Shown one piece after another: positions 32,088 to 41,081 of a stretch of 64,000 nucleotides of DNA. Source of the DNA: Nocardia pneumoniae NBRC 100136 (GTDB lineage Bacteria; Actinomycetota; Actinomycetes; Mycobacteriales; Mycobacteriaceae); NCBI RefSeq assembly GCF_000308755.1, contig NZ_BAGF01000054.1, positions 1-64,000 on the forward strand. The letters are read 5' to 3'. A program made the translations under genes and the position numbers. The notes below the pieces were generated by a model. The model was not told the DNA's origin. It did not search any database and worked only from the letters and a program-made list of their open reading frames with translations. Numbering within the stretch: position 1 is the first letter of the stretch; each line of letters opens with the position of its first letter.

Positions 32088-34667
32088 TCACTCCTGCGGT
32101 TCGGCGGGATCGCCGCCGTCGCCGCCACCGCGGATCGACCACAGCAACCCTTCCAGCTCATCGGGTTTCACAAGCACGTCACGCGCCTTGGAACCTTCGC
32201 TCGGGCCGACCACGCCCCTGGTCTCCATGAGGTCCATCAGCCGCCCCGCCTTGGCGAAGCCGACGCGCAGCTTGCGCTGCAGCATGGAGGTGGACCCGAA
32301 TTGGGAGGTGACCACGAGTTCCACCGCCTGCAGGAAGACGTCGAGGTCGTCGCCGATATCGGGGTCGACATCCTTCTTCTCGCCCGGTTTGGCCGCGGTC
32401 ACGCCCTCCTGATACTCGGGCTCGGCCTGGTTCTTGGTGAAGTCGACGACGGCGTGGATCTCCTCGTCGCTGATGAAGGCGCCCTGCAGACGAGTCGGCT
32501 TGCCCGCGCCCATCGGGAGGAATAACCCGTCACCCATGCCGATCAGCTTCTCGGCGCCGGGCTGGTCGAGGATCACCCGCGAGTCGGTCAGCGACGAGGT
32601 CGCGAACGCCAGCCGGGAAGGCACGTTGGTCTTGATCAGACCGGTCACCACGTCCACCGACGGACGCTGCGTGGCGAGCACGAGATGGATGCCCGCCGCA
32701 CGGGCCTTCTGGGTGATGCGGACGATGGCGTCTTCCACGTCGCGCGGGGCGGTCATCATCAGGTCGGCCAACTCGTCGACGATGGCGAGGATGTACGGAT
32801 AGGGCCGGTACACCCGTTCACTGCCCAGCGGCGCGGTGATCGCACCCGACTTGACCTTCTTGTTGAAGTCGTCGATGTGGCGCACCTTGTTCGCCTGCAT
32901 GTCCTGATACCGCTGCTCCATCTCCTCCACCAGCCAGGCCAGCGCGGCGGCGGCCTTCTTCGGCTGCGTGATGATGGGCGTGATCAGGTGCGGAATGCCC
33001 TCATACGGCGTCAGTTCCACCATTTTCGGGTCGATCAGGATCATCCGCACCTCGTCCGGCGTCGCCCGTTGCAGCAGCGACACCAGCATCGAGTTCACGA
33101 AACTGGACTTACCCGAACCGGTGGACCCGGCGACCAGCAGATGCGGCATCTTGGCCAGATTGGCCGAGACGAACTCGCCCTCGATGTTCTTGCCGAGACC
33201 GATCACCAGCGGATGGTGGTCGTTGCGGGTGGACGGCGCCTTGAGCACGTCGGCCAGCCGGACCAGTTCGCGGTCGGCGTTGGGCACCTCGATGCCGACG
33301 GCGGACTTCCCCGGGATGGGCGCGAGCAGCCGGACGTTCTCCGTCGCGACGGCATACGCGATGTTGCGGGCCAGCGCGGTGATCTTCTCGACCTTCACGC
33401 CCGGCCCGAGTTCGACCTCGTAGCGGGTGACCGTCGGACCGCGCACGAAACCGGTGACCGCGGCGTCGATCTTGAACTGCACCAGCACCTCGGTGATCGC
33501 CTCGATCATCGATTCGTTCGCGGCGCTGCGCTTCTTTGGCGGATCGCCGTCGGTCAGCAGCGACAGCGGCGGCAGCGTGTAATCGCCCTCGACTTCGCGG
33601 TCGGCGACGAATTCCAGCTGCTTCGGCGGCGGTGGGGTTTGATCCTCGACCGCCGCAGGTCGCTGCTTCTTCGGCTTCGGCTTGGCCGGGGGCTCTTCGG
33701 CCGCGATCGACTTGGCGTCACGCAGCGGCGGTTCGCCGAGTACTTCGGTAGCCGCGCCGGGGTCGCCGAACTCGTCGGGCGGGTAGTTCTCGGCGGGTGT
33801 GCGACCGCGCCGTTTGGCGCTCGAGCGGTGCACCGGGAAGCCGTCGGCGTCGTAGTCGGCCGAATCGTAGTCCCGGTAGTCGCGGTCGTATTCGTCGCCC
33901 TCGCGCTCGGTGCCGAAGAACTGTCGCAGCTTGTCGGGAACCTCACGCACCGTCGTACCCGTCACCAGCAGCACGCCGAAGACGATGGCCAGCAACAGGA
34001 TCGGTATCGACAGCCAGGCGGTGAGCCCGTTGGTCAGCGGCCCGCCGACCACGAAGCCGACGAAACCCGCTGCGCGGGAACGTCCGTGCGCATCGGTGGG
34101 GGCGCCTGCCGCGACGTGCCACAAACCCAGCATGGGCAGGCCGATCAGCAGGCCGCCGAGCACCAGCCGCGGACGGATCTCCGGGCGCGGTTCGGTACGC
34201 ATCAGGACCACGGCGATCCCGGAGGCCACGAACGGCAATGCGGCCGAGGCGGATCCGGAGATCGCGCGGATGACGTCCTCGACCCAGTGCCCGACCGGCC
34301 CGCCCGCCGACAACCACACCGCCGCGGCGATCACGGCGCTCACCGCGATCAGGGCCAGCGCGACGCCGTCGCGCCGATGTCCGTGTTCGATCTCCCCGGC
34401 CCGGCTCAACGTGCGGGTGGTCGCGCCGACGCCGCGGGCCAGCATCGTCCAGCCGCTGCTGATACCGCGGCCGATCACCGTGAGCGGCGCCGTGTTCGAG
34501 GCGCCGCGCGCCGGGCGCCGGGTGCGCGTGGCCCGTCCGCGGGGCGCGGGGGTGCGGGGCGCCGCTGAGCGGGGCGTGGCCGCGCGAGACCGCGCCGTGG
34601 TGGCCTTCCCCCGCGCCGATCCCGCCCGCGCCCGAGTCGTCGTGGTGCTGCGGGACTTACCTGCCAT
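32088..34667 (-). CDS. ftsK: DNA translocase FtsK
   Basis: An 859-residue FtsK/SpoIIIE. The N-terminal 60 residues are Arg/Thr/Ala-rich. About four membrane helices span residues 100-245. A charged linker (about 250-390) is followed by the motor domain with Walker A (AGSTGSGKSS), Walker B (YILAIVDELADLMM) and ATQRPSVDVVTGLIK. A C-terminal gamma domain (FLQAVELVVTSQFGSTSMLQRKLRVGFAKAGRLMDLMETRGVVGPS) recognises KOPS-type DNA. It pumps DNA at the division septum. It converges on the tRNA with only 6 bases between. Confidence 0.96.
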   Translation of the reverse strand: MAGKSRSTTTTRARAGSARGKATTARSRAATPRSAAPRTPAPRGRATRTRRPARGASNTAPLTVIGRGISSGWTMLARGVGATTRTLSRAGEIEHGHRRDGVALALIAVSAVIAAAVWLSAGGPVGHWVEDVIRAISGSASAALPFVASGIAVVLMRTEPRPEIRPRLVLGGLLIGLPMLGLWHVAAGAPTDAHGRSRAAGFVGFVVGGPLTNGLTAWLSIPILLLAIVFGVLLVTGTTVREVPDKLRQFFGTEREGDEYDRDYRDYDSADYDADGFPVHRSSAKRRGRTPAENYPPDEFGDPGAATEVLGEPPLRDAKSIAAEEPPAKPKPKKQRPAAVEDQTPPPPKQLEFVADREVEGDYTLPPLSLLTDGDPPKKRSAANESMIEAITEVLVQFKIDAAVTGFVRGPTVTRYEVELGPGVKVEKITALARNIAYAVATENVRLLAPIPGKSAVGIEVPNADRELVRLADVLKAPSTRNDHHPLVIGLGKNIEGEFVSANLAKMPHLLVAGSTGSGKSSFVNSMLVSLLQRATPDEVRMILIDPKMVELTPYEGIPHLITPIITQPKKAAAALAWLVEEMEQRYQDMQANKVRHIDDFNKKVKSGAITAPLGSERVYRPYPYILAIVDELADLMMTAPRDVEDAIVRITQKARAAGIHLVLATQRPSVDVVTGLIKTNVPSRLAFATSSLTDSRVILDQPGAEKLIGMGDGLFLPMGAGKPTRLQGAFISDEEIHAVVDFTKNQAEPEYQEGVTAAKPGEKKDVDPDIGDDLDVFLQAVELVVTSQFGSTSMLQRKLRVGFAKAGRLMDLMETRGVVGPSEGSKARDVLVKPDELEGLLWSIRGGGDGGDPAEPQE

Positions 34668-35000
34668 GACCTTCAGGCTAGCCTGTTCTGTCCCGCCTCT
34701 CCGATATTCGGGCCGTACCAGTCGATGCCACAGGACCGCGTTCAGGTCCTGCGTCGAGTGCCGCTCGAGTTATGGGCGTGCCCGGAGAGTTCCAGCAGCC
34801 TGCCTCGGCCACCGCCCGGCAGGAAACACCGAGCAACGCGACGACGATCAGCTGCCAGGAGAGGCCGGGATTTCATACCACAGGGTCTGTTACTCCCCAT
34901 GCCGGGAAATCTCCCGGCTAGCGCAACGAGAGTCCGCTCTGTACCTTGTCTCTCGGCCCATCGGGTCGTGGGCCTAATGACAAGAAGGGGCAAATCCTCC
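34668..35000. other. intergenic region between ftsK and the DUF4189 gene
   Basis: About 330 bases holding the divergent promoters. A 10-bp palindrome AGGCTAGCCT (34677-34686) sits just upstream of ftsK. The right part is hairpin-rich (e.g. CCGGGAAATCTCCCGG near 34902), so a structured leader for the secreted-protein gene is possible. I compared it with the c-di-AMP riboswitch common before secreted wall proteins and did not find its core motifs. Confidence 0.35.
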
Positions 35001-35381
35001 GTGAAGAAGTTTGCTACCGGTGTGGCCGCGTTGGCGGCCGCGGGTACCGCGCTGGCCGTCAGCGCGCCCGCGGCGCACGCCTACACCAACAACTACGGCG
35101 CCATCGCGCTGTCCACCTCCACCGGCTTGATCGGGTACTCCTACGACTACCCGGATTCGGCTTCCGCGCAGCGGCGCGCCGTGAGCTCCTGCGGCGCCGC
35201 GGACTGCAACTCGGTGGTCTGGTTCCGCAACGGCTGCGGCGCCGTGGCGTACTCCAGCGGCAGCGGCACCTGGAGCTGGGGGTACGCGTCGTCCCGGCGC
35301 AGCGCGCAGGGGCAAGCCCTGCTGCACAACGATTCCGACGCCTACATCGTGCACTGGAACTGCACGTCCAACCACGGCTGA
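35001..35381 (+). CDS. secreted DUF4189 domain protein
   Basis: A 126-residue protein with a Sec signal (MKKFATGVAALAAAGTALAV, cleavage after AHA). The mature part has the DUF4189 features: YGAIALSTSTGLIGYSYDYPDSASAQRRAVSSCGAADCNSVVWFRNGCGAVAYS, with four cysteines likely forming disulphides and a repeat-like aromatic pattern. The GTG at 35001 has GAAGGGG 10 bases upstream and gives a standard signal peptide; an ATG at 34977 is an alternative. Its extracellular function is unknown. Confidence 0.85.
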   Translation: MKKFATGVAALAAAGTALAVSAPAAHAYTNNYGAIALSTSTGLIGYSYDYPDSASAQRRAVSSCGAADCNSVVWFRNGCGAVAYSSGSGTWSWGYASSRRSAQGQALLHNDSDAYIVHWNCTSNHG

Positions 35382-35410
35382 TGCCCGGTATTCGAGTCGA
35401 AGGAAACATC

Positions 35411-35968
35411 GTGAAGCACCGCACTTTCCGGACCGCCGTGGCTGTCGTCCTCACCGCAGTGGCCTGCTCCCTGACCGCGTGCGCCTCCGGCGACGACTCC
35501 TCGTCCCCGAGCACCAGCGCCCACCCCAGCCATGCGGCGGGCGAATTGGAGGGTGGCTCCGACAAGGGCGACAAGGAGGCCGGCTCCGCGCCGACCACGC
35601 CGTCCTCGCCCGCACTGGCCAAGCCCACCGTCGCGCAGCTGAACGAGCGGCTGCAGAAGGCGTTCGATCCCAACGTGCCGAACGCGGAGAAGATCAGCTG
35701 GATCCAGGCCGCCGAGCAGGACCCCTACCTGGTCGCCAACCTCGTCGACGCCGCGAAGAAGCAGAAGGTCACCGTCGAGGTCACCAATGTGGGCGACCCG
35801 AAGGACGGCAAGCTCAAGGCCGACGCCAAAGTCACCATCGACGGCACCCCGGTGGACGACGCGTTCATCCAGTTCGTCTCCGAGGGCGGCCAGTGGAAGG
35901 TCGACCACACCTTCGCCTGCAACATCGTCAAGAGCGCGAAGATCGAATCCGCGGCCTGCCAGGAGTGA
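35411..35968 (+). CDS. MTB12-like lipoprotein
   Basis: A 185-residue predicted lipoprotein. The signal has lipobox LTAC, then a Ser/Pro/Glu-rich linker (about residues 25-80). The C-terminal domain (VAQLNERLQKAFDPNVPNAEKISWIQAAEQDPYLVANLVDAAKKQKVTVEVTNVGDPKDGKLKADAKVTIDGTPVDDAFIQFVSEGGQWKVDHTFAC) resembles the low-molecular-weight antigen MTB12/CFP2 family. The GTG at 35411 has AAGGA upstream. Function unknown; an exported or surface role is inferred. Confidence 0.85.
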   Translation: MKHRTFRTAVAVVLTAVACSLTACASGDDSSSPSTSAHPSHAAGELEGGSDKGDKEAGSAPTTPSSPALAKPTVAQLNERLQKAFDPNVPNAEKISWIQAAEQDPYLVANLVDAAKKQKVTVEVTNVGDPKDGKLKADAKVTIDGTPVDDAFIQFVSEGGQWKVDHTFACNIVKSAKIESAACQE

Positions 35969-35986
35969 CCGCGCACGAATGAGCGA

Positions 35987-36019
35987 AAAGCGCCGGACAG
36001 CCGAGCTGTCCGGCGCTTT
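35987..36019. terminator. bidirectional terminator hairpin
   Basis: A perfect 14-bp stem (AAAGCGCCGGACAG and complement) with the loop CCGAG lies between the convergent lipoprotein and RNase J genes. A- and T-rich ends on both sides suit two-way termination. Confidence 0.8.
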
Positions 36020-36032
36020 CGCGTTCGGGAGA

Positions 36033-38012
36033 TCAGACGCCGATAACCGTCGGCACGATCATCGGACGACGCCGATACGTGTCGGCCACCCAGCGCCCGA
36101 CCACCCGTCGCACGCCCTGCGCGATCCGATGGGTGTCCGTGACGCCCTCGCCGGCCAGCCGCAGCAGCTCGGCCTCCACCAGTTCCGCCGCGTCCAGCAA
36201 TGCGGTCGGATCGTCGGAGAAGCCGCGCCCGCTGAGTTCGGGTGTGCTGACCGCCTTGCCGGTGGTCTCGTCGATGGCGACGGTGATCGCGATGAAACCG
36301 CCCTCGCCGAGCACCAGCCGGTCCGACAGCGTCGACTCGCCGACATCGCCCACCGACAGCCCGTCGACGTACACGTGCCCGACCGGCACCCGTCCGACGA
36401 TCGATGCGATGCCGTCGACCAGATCGACTACCACGCCGTCCTCGGCGAGCACCACCCGGTCCTCGGGCACCCCGGTCGCCACCGCCAAGGCGGCGTTCGC
36501 CCGCAGGTGGCGCCACTCGCCGTGCACCGGCATCGCGTTGGTCGGCCGCACCGCGTTGTACAGATACAGCAACTCACCCGCGGACGCGTGCCCGGAGACG
36601 TGCACCTTGGCGTTCTGCTGGGTGATCACCGTGGCGCCCAGCCGGGCCAGGCCGTTCACCACGGCGAACACGGAGTTCTCGTTGCCGGGGATGAGCGAGG
36701 ACGCCAGCACCACCAGATCGTCGGCGCGAATGTTGATCTGCCGGTGCTCGCCGCGCGCCATCCGCGACAGCGCCGACAACGGCTCGCCCTGCGACCCGGT
36801 CGAGATCAGCACCAGGCGGTGGCCCGGCAGGGTCGCGGCGACGTCGAGGTCGACGACCACGCCGTCCGGCACCGTCAGATAGCCGAGGTCTTGGGCGATC
36901 TGCATATTGCGCACCATCGAGCGCCCGATGAAACACACCCGCCGCCCGTACTTCTGCGCCACGTCGACCACCTGCTGGATGCGATGCACGTGACTGGCGA
37001 ACGACGCGACGATCACCCGGCTGCGTGCCTTGCCGATGACCGTGTCCAGCACTCCGCCGATCTCGCGTTCCGGCGTGACGAACCCGGGGACCTCCGCGTT
37101 CGTGGAGTCCACCAGGAACAGGTCGACGCCCTCGTCGCCGAGCCGGGAGAATCCGGCCAGGTCGGTGAGCCGTCCGTCCAGCGGCAGCTGGTCGAGTTTG
37201 ATGTCGCCGGTGTGCAGGGCGACGCCCGCGGGCGTGCGGATGGCGACGGCGATCGCATCCGGAATGGAGTGATTGACCGCGAAGTACTCGCAGCCGAACG
37301 GGCCGTGCGTGGTGTGCTGTCCCTCGCTGACCTCGACCAGCTTCGGATGCTGCCGGTGCTCCCGGCATTTCGCGGCGACCAGCGCGAGCGTGAACTTCGA
37401 GCCGACGACCGGAATATCGGGCCGCAGCCGCAGCAGGAACGGCACCGCGCCGATGTGGTCCTCGTGGCCGTGGGTGAGCACGACGGCGACCACGTCGTCC
37501 ATCCGGTGCTCGATGGGACGGAAGTCCGGCAGGATCAAGTCGACGCCGGGCTGCTGGTCTTCCGGGAACAGCACGCCGCAGTCGACGATCAGCAGCTTGC
37601 CGCCGTATTCGAAAACGGTCATGTTGCGCCCGATCTCGCCGATGCCGCCGAGCGCGAACACCCGCAGGCCGTTCTGGGGCAGGGCGGGCGGGGCGCCGAG
37701 ACGGTCGTGCGTGGCGGTCGGAACCGGCTGCGGTGCGGGCGCTTCGGCTCGCCGTCCGCCGGAGGCGGCGCGTCCACGACGCCGGGACGGCGCCTCCTTG
37801 GCCCGGGGCTCCGGGCGGGCCTGCGCGGGCTTCGCCGCCTCGGCGGGCACGACCGGTGCGGCCTCCACCGCCACCTCGACGGGCGCGGCCGCACGCGGTT
37901 CGGCCGCACGCGGCGGTGCGGGCGGCGTCGGCTCGACCGGCGCGGACGGTGCGGGCGCCCCCGCGGGGCGGGATGCGCTGCGGCGGCGACGACGAGCTAG
38001 GGGGTCACTCAT
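36033..38012 (-). CDS. rnj: ribonuclease J
   Basis: A 659-residue beta-CASP metallo-beta-lactamase ribonuclease. After an about 110-residue Pro/Ala/Arg-rich N-terminal extension comes the metal motif HGHEDHIG, with metal or active residues also in VNHSIPD, HTGDIKLD and HVSGHAS. The enzyme processes and degrades RNA by endo- and 5'-exonuclease action; actinobacteria pair it with PNPase and RNase E. The extension is a common actinobacterial feature. The ATG at 38012 overlaps the dapA stop, so the two are coupled. Confidence 0.95.
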   Translation of the reverse strand: MSDPLARRRRRSASRPAGAPAPSAPVEPTPPAPPRAAEPRAAAPVEVAVEAAPVVPAEAAKPAQARPEPRAKEAPSRRRGRAASGGRRAEAPAPQPVPTATHDRLGAPPALPQNGLRVFALGGIGEIGRNMTVFEYGGKLLIVDCGVLFPEDQQPGVDLILPDFRPIEHRMDDVVAVVLTHGHEDHIGAVPFLLRLRPDIPVVGSKFTLALVAAKCREHRQHPKLVEVSEGQHTTHGPFGCEYFAVNHSIPDAIAVAIRTPAGVALHTGDIKLDQLPLDGRLTDLAGFSRLGDEGVDLFLVDSTNAEVPGFVTPEREIGGVLDTVIGKARSRVIVASFASHVHRIQQVVDVAQKYGRRVCFIGRSMVRNMQIAQDLGYLTVPDGVVVDLDVAATLPGHRLVLISTGSQGEPLSALSRMARGEHRQINIRADDLVVLASSLIPGNENSVFAVVNGLARLGATVITQQNAKVHVSGHASAGELLYLYNAVRPTNAMPVHGEWRHLRANAALAVATGVPEDRVVLAEDGVVVDLVDGIASIVGRVPVGHVYVDGLSVGDVGESTLSDRLVLGEGGFIAITVAIDETTGKAVSTPELSGRGFSDDPTALLDAAELVEAELLRLAGEGVTDTHRIAQGVRRVVGRWVADTYRRRPMIVPTVIGV

Positions 38013-38917
38013 GAGAGCACCCCAACCGTGCGCAGATCGGCAGCCAACGCTGCCAATTCCTCGGCGGAGGGCATCAGCTGTGGCAGCCGCGGCTCGCCCA
38101 CCTCGACCCCGAGCAGGCGCAGCCCGCCCTTGCTCATCGCGACGCCGCCCAGCCTGGCCATCGCGGCGTGCAGCGGCAGCAGCGTGGCATTGATCTCCCG
38201 GGCGCGCACCACCTCACCGGCGGTATACGCCTCCAGCAACGCACGCAGCCGTTCGGGCACGAGATGCCCGATCACGCTGATGAATCCGGCCGCGCCGACC
38301 GACAGCCACGGCAGGTTGAGCGCGTCGTCGCCGGAGTAGAAGGTCAGGCCGGTGCTCGCGATGAGCTCGGCGCCCATGTTCAGGTCGCCCTTGGCATCTT
38401 TGACCGCGACGATGCGCGGGTGCTCGGCGAGCTTGCGAATGGTGTCGCTGGCGATCGGCACCACCGACCGGCCCGGGATGTCGTACAGGGTGACCGGCAG
38501 GTCGGTAGCGTCAGCGACGGCGGTGAAGTGCGCGATCAGGCCCGCCTGGGTGGGCCGGGAGTAGTACGGCGTCACCACGAGCAAACCGTGCGCACCCGCG
38601 CGCTGCGCGCAGCGCGCGAGTTCGATCGAGTGCGCGGTGTCGTAGGTGCCCGCGCCCGCGATCACGGTGGCGCGGTCGCCGACCGCGTCGACGACGGCAC
38701 GCAGCAGATCGGCCTTCTCCGACTCGGTGGTGGTCGGCGACTCCCCGGTGGTTCCGGAGATCGCGAGCAGGTCGACGCCGCGGTCGACCAGGCGGGCCGC
38801 GAGCGCGACCCCGGCATCGACGTCGAGCTTGCCGTCGGCACTGAAGGGGGTCACCATCGCGACACCTACCGTGCCGGACGCACGCAGCTCCGTTGGCGTC
38901 GATTCACCGTTCGTCAT
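38009..38917 (-). CDS. dapA: 4-hydroxy-tetrahydrodipicolinate synthase
   Basis: A 302-residue enzyme that joins aspartate semialdehyde and pyruvate, the entry step to diaminopimelate and lysine. The Schiff-base Lys is K173 (VAVKDAKGD), the catalytic Tyr is Y145 (YDIPGR) and the Thr-Thr-Gly-Glu motif is GTTGESPTTTESEK near residue 56. The start at 38917 (MTNGESTPTE) is chosen over the longer frame to 39022. In M. tuberculosis thyX lies next to dapA; here it is absent and a small RHH gene follows. Confidence 0.95.
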   Translation of the reverse strand: MTNGESTPTELRASGTVGVAMVTPFSADGKLDVDAGVALAARLVDRGVDLLAISGTTGESPTTTESEKADLLRAVVDAVGDRATVIAGAGTYDTAHSIELARCAQRAGAHGLLVVTPYYSRPTQAGLIAHFTAVADATDLPVTLYDIPGRSVVPIASDTIRKLAEHPRIVAVKDAKGDLNMGAELIASTGLTFYSGDDALNLPWLSVGAAGFISVIGHLVPERLRALLEAYTAGEVVRAREINATLLPLHAAMARLGGVAMSKGGLRLLGVEVGEPRLPQLMPSAEELAALAADLRTVGVLS

Positions 38918-39047
38918 GGTCAAAAAGGCTACCCGGTCTGGGACAGACCCTCGACACCCTTGTCGGCGATCGGGCCGCAACAGCGGGGCGATCGCCCGCG
39001 ACCGACTACACGATGGCGTCATACCACCGCTTGCTTGGCGTCATTTT

Positions 39048-39066
39048 TGACATCAGACTGATGTCA
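39048..39066. promoter_or_regulatory. perfect palindrome overlapping the start of the RHH gene
   Basis: TGACATCAGACTGATGTCA, 9-bp arms around one central base. Its last A is the first base of the ATG at 39066. It is probably an autoregulatory operator of the gene it abuts. Confidence 0.7.
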
Positions 39067-39512
39067 TGGATTTGAACAAGTACACCGGACAGCTGCGCGA
39101 GAACCTGATCGCCGCCGCGGCGCTCGGCGACGAGAAGACCCAGGCCACGGCGGCGGCGCTGGCCGCGGCGACCGAGGGTTCGGCCCGGTTGGCGTTGCTC
39201 GCCGCGCTGTCCGAGCTCGCCGCGGAGGTCAGCGCGGCGCTCGGCGACCGCACGGTGCACGTGTCGGTCGACGGCACGAACGCCTCCGTGGATGTGCGCA
39301 AGAGCACGACGACCGACGATCCGCCCACGTTCGAGGAGATGACCGGAGACATCAGCAGGGTCACGCTCCGGCTCGTCGAGCAGATGAAGGCGCGCGCGGA
39401 AGAGGCTGCGGCACAGAGCGGTCAGTCGCTGAACGCCTGGCTGTCCAGCGCCGTGCACGGCGCGCTGCGCGACCAGATGCGCGGCCACGGCCCGAAGCGC
39501 GACGACACCTGA
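39066..39512 (+). CDS. HicB-like ribbon-helix-helix domain protein
   Basis: A 148-residue protein. The N-terminal part is an acidic Ala-rich helical domain (MDLNKYTGQLRENLIAAAALGDEKTQATAAALAAATEGSARLALLAALSELAAEVSAALG). The C-terminus (VTLRLVEQMKARAEEAAAQSGQSLNAWLSSAVHGALRDQ) is a ribbon-helix-helix DNA-binding segment as in HicB antitoxins. No toxin partner (HicA) is adjacent, so it is probably a stand-alone regulator, often followed by a beta-strand-repeat gene in relatives, but not here. A palindrome overlaps its start codon. Confidence 0.75.
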   Translation: MDLNKYTGQLRENLIAAAALGDEKTQATAAALAAATEGSARLALLAALSELAAEVSAALGDRTVHVSVDGTNASVDVRKSTTTDDPPTFEEMTGDISRVTLRLVEQMKARAEEAAAQSGQSLNAWLSSAVHGALRDQMRGHGPKRDDT

Positions 39513-39536
39513 GCCCCGCCCGCACCGGCGCTCGCC

Positions 39537-40727
39537 CTACAGCAGCGCGGCGAGATCGCCCCGGTCCCCGATCACCACGTCGTCGAGTTCGAGCCAGTCG
39601 GCCAGTTCCCGCAGCGCGCCGGTGAGCGCGTGGGCGGTGGCCGGGGTGTCGTGGCCTGGTTCGGCGAACGCGGCCGGTACCAGCAGCCGTCCGGCGGCGC
39701 GTTCGGCGCGCAGGTCGACGCGGCCGACCAGTTCGCCGTCCAGCAGGAACGGGAAGACGTAATAGCCGTGCACCCGTTTGTGTTCCGGCGTGTAGATCTC
39801 GATGCGGTAGTGGAAGTCGAAAATCCGCTCGGTGCGCGCGCGGAAGAAGATCAGCGGATCGAACGGGCACAGCAGTGCGGCGCCCTCGATGCGGCGCGGT
39901 GTGGGCGCCCCGGCCCGCAGATAGGCCGGTTTCCCCCAGCCCGCCACCTCCACCGGGATCAACTCGCCCCCGTCCACCAGATCGGCGATGGCCGGCTCGG
40001 TCTGGGTGCGCTGCAGGCGGTAGTAGTCGCGCAGATCGGCCTCGGTGCCGATGCCGTGCGCGGTGGCCGCCCGCAGCACCAGCTCGCGGACCGCGTCCTG
40101 CTCGGAGACGTCGCGCGCCAGCACGTCGGGCGGGAGCACCCGCTCCGCGAGGTCGTAATGCCTGGTGAACCCGACCCGGGTGGCCACAGACAGCGCGCCC
40201 GCCGCGAAAAGCTGCTCGCAGATCATCTTGGTGTCGCTGAGATTCCACCAGGAACCCTTGGGCCGCGGCTTGTCCAGTTCGAGATGGCGCTCCACTTCAC
40301 CGGCGGTGGCCGCCCCCACCTCGGTGATCACGTCCAGGATGTCCTTGCCCAACGTGGGATTGCGCTCCACCACCTTGCGCATGCCGGACCAGCGCCCGTG
40401 CTCATACCGCCGCATCCGCCAGCGCAGCAGCGGCCAGTCCTGCACCGGGATCAGCGCGGCCTCGTGCGCCCAGTACTCGACCAGCGCGCGGGGCCGCCGC
40501 ACACCATTGCTCCACGCGGCCTGATCGAGCAGCGCGCGATCGTAAGGACCGATTCGGCTGAACACCGGCGCGTAATGCGCCCGGACCACCGCCGACACCG
40601 AATCCAGTTGCAGCAGCTGCGTTCTGTCCAGTACCCCGAGCACCGATCGCCGTGTCGCCCGTCCGGGCTTGCGCGCCCCGAAACCCTGCGCCGCCAACGC
40701 CGTTCGACGCGCAGCCGCCGCACCCAT
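39537..40727 (-). CDS. YcaQ/AlkX-like winged-helix DNA glycosylase
   Basis: A protein of about 396 residues of the HTH_42/YcaQ family, whose members excise alkylated bases and unhook interstrand crosslinks. The motif LLQLDSVSAVVRAHYAPVFSRIGPYDRALL carries the Q-x-D form typical of the AlkX branch. Later blocks (PKGSWWNLSDTKMICEQLFAAGAL; LLCPFDPLIFFRARTERIFDFHYRIEIYTPEHKRVHGYYVFPFLLDGELVGRVDLRAER) match the family's C-terminal half. The start at 40727 fits the usual N-terminus (AAARRTALAAQGFG); in-frame ATGs at 40748 and 40736 are possible, and the frame runs on through the repeat to 40898. Confidence 0.85.
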   Translation of the reverse strand: MGAAAARRTALAAQGFGARKPGRATRRSVLGVLDRTQLLQLDSVSAVVRAHYAPVFSRIGPYDRALLDQAAWSNGVRRPRALVEYWAHEAALIPVQDWPLLRWRMRRYEHGRWSGMRKVVERNPTLGKDILDVITEVGAATAGEVERHLELDKPRPKGSWWNLSDTKMICEQLFAAGALSVATRVGFTRHYDLAERVLPPDVLARDVSEQDAVRELVLRAATAHGIGTEADLRDYYRLQRTQTEPAIADLVDGGELIPVEVAGWGKPAYLRAGAPTPRRIEGAALLCPFDPLIFFRARTERIFDFHYRIEIYTPEHKRVHGYYVFPFLLDGELVGRVDLRAERAAGRLLVPAAFAEPGHDTPATAHALTGALRELADWLELDDVVIGDRGDLAALL

Positions 40728-40773
40728 CTTCCGCATGGAAGGAACCATGCCATGGGCTACCGACAGTGTTGGA

Positions 40774-40933
40774 TTTGCAGCGCCTGCGGCGCTGCGTGTT
40801 CGCGGCCCCCTTGTGGCTCGCGTCCGAGCGACCGCCGCTGGCGACTTCGTCGCGGACGCGGCGGCCACTCGGACGCGAGCCGGGCCGCGAACGGACAATG
40901 CCCGGTCTCGCTTCGCTCGAAAGTCGGAGCTGG
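40774..40933 (+). repeat. dispersed structured repeat, copy A
   Basis: About 160 bases, nearly 90% identical to the reverse complement of 59101-59264 by eye. It has nested inverted repeats: GCAGCGCCTGCGGCGCTGC at the left, then TTCGCGGCCC / GGGCCGCGAA outside GGCTCGCGTCCGAG / CTCGGACGCGAGCC. It lies upstream of the YcaQ-like gene and carries no gene. Confidence 0.8.
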
Positions 40934-41081
40934 GCCATCTGGTTGCGTGGGTGACAAGCGCAGAACCTGAGTGTTCGCCGCTTGTTCAAGGAGTCGCCAG
41001 GCCCTCGGCTCGAGTCAGCAAGCGCAGTCGGACGCTGCCCGCACGGCATTCCGCTCCTCCCACGGGAGGCCGAGTACACCC

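Noticed and set aside
34800..35000. A c-di-AMP (ydaO) riboswitch before the secreted protein
   Set aside because: The conserved GGGGUGAAU and CCGACAGCUAACC-type cores are missing.
39066..39512. A HicAB toxin-antitoxin pair
   Set aside because: Only the HicB-like half is present; no HicA-type frame lies on either side.
39537..40898. Extending the YcaQ-like protein through the repeat
   Set aside because: The extra residues are translation of the dispersed repeat and do not match the family.
40774..40933. Reading the repeat as a Cys-rich small protein (CSACGAACSRP)
   Set aside because: Both copies share it, but the base conservation follows the inverted repeats and there is no consistent start or stop.
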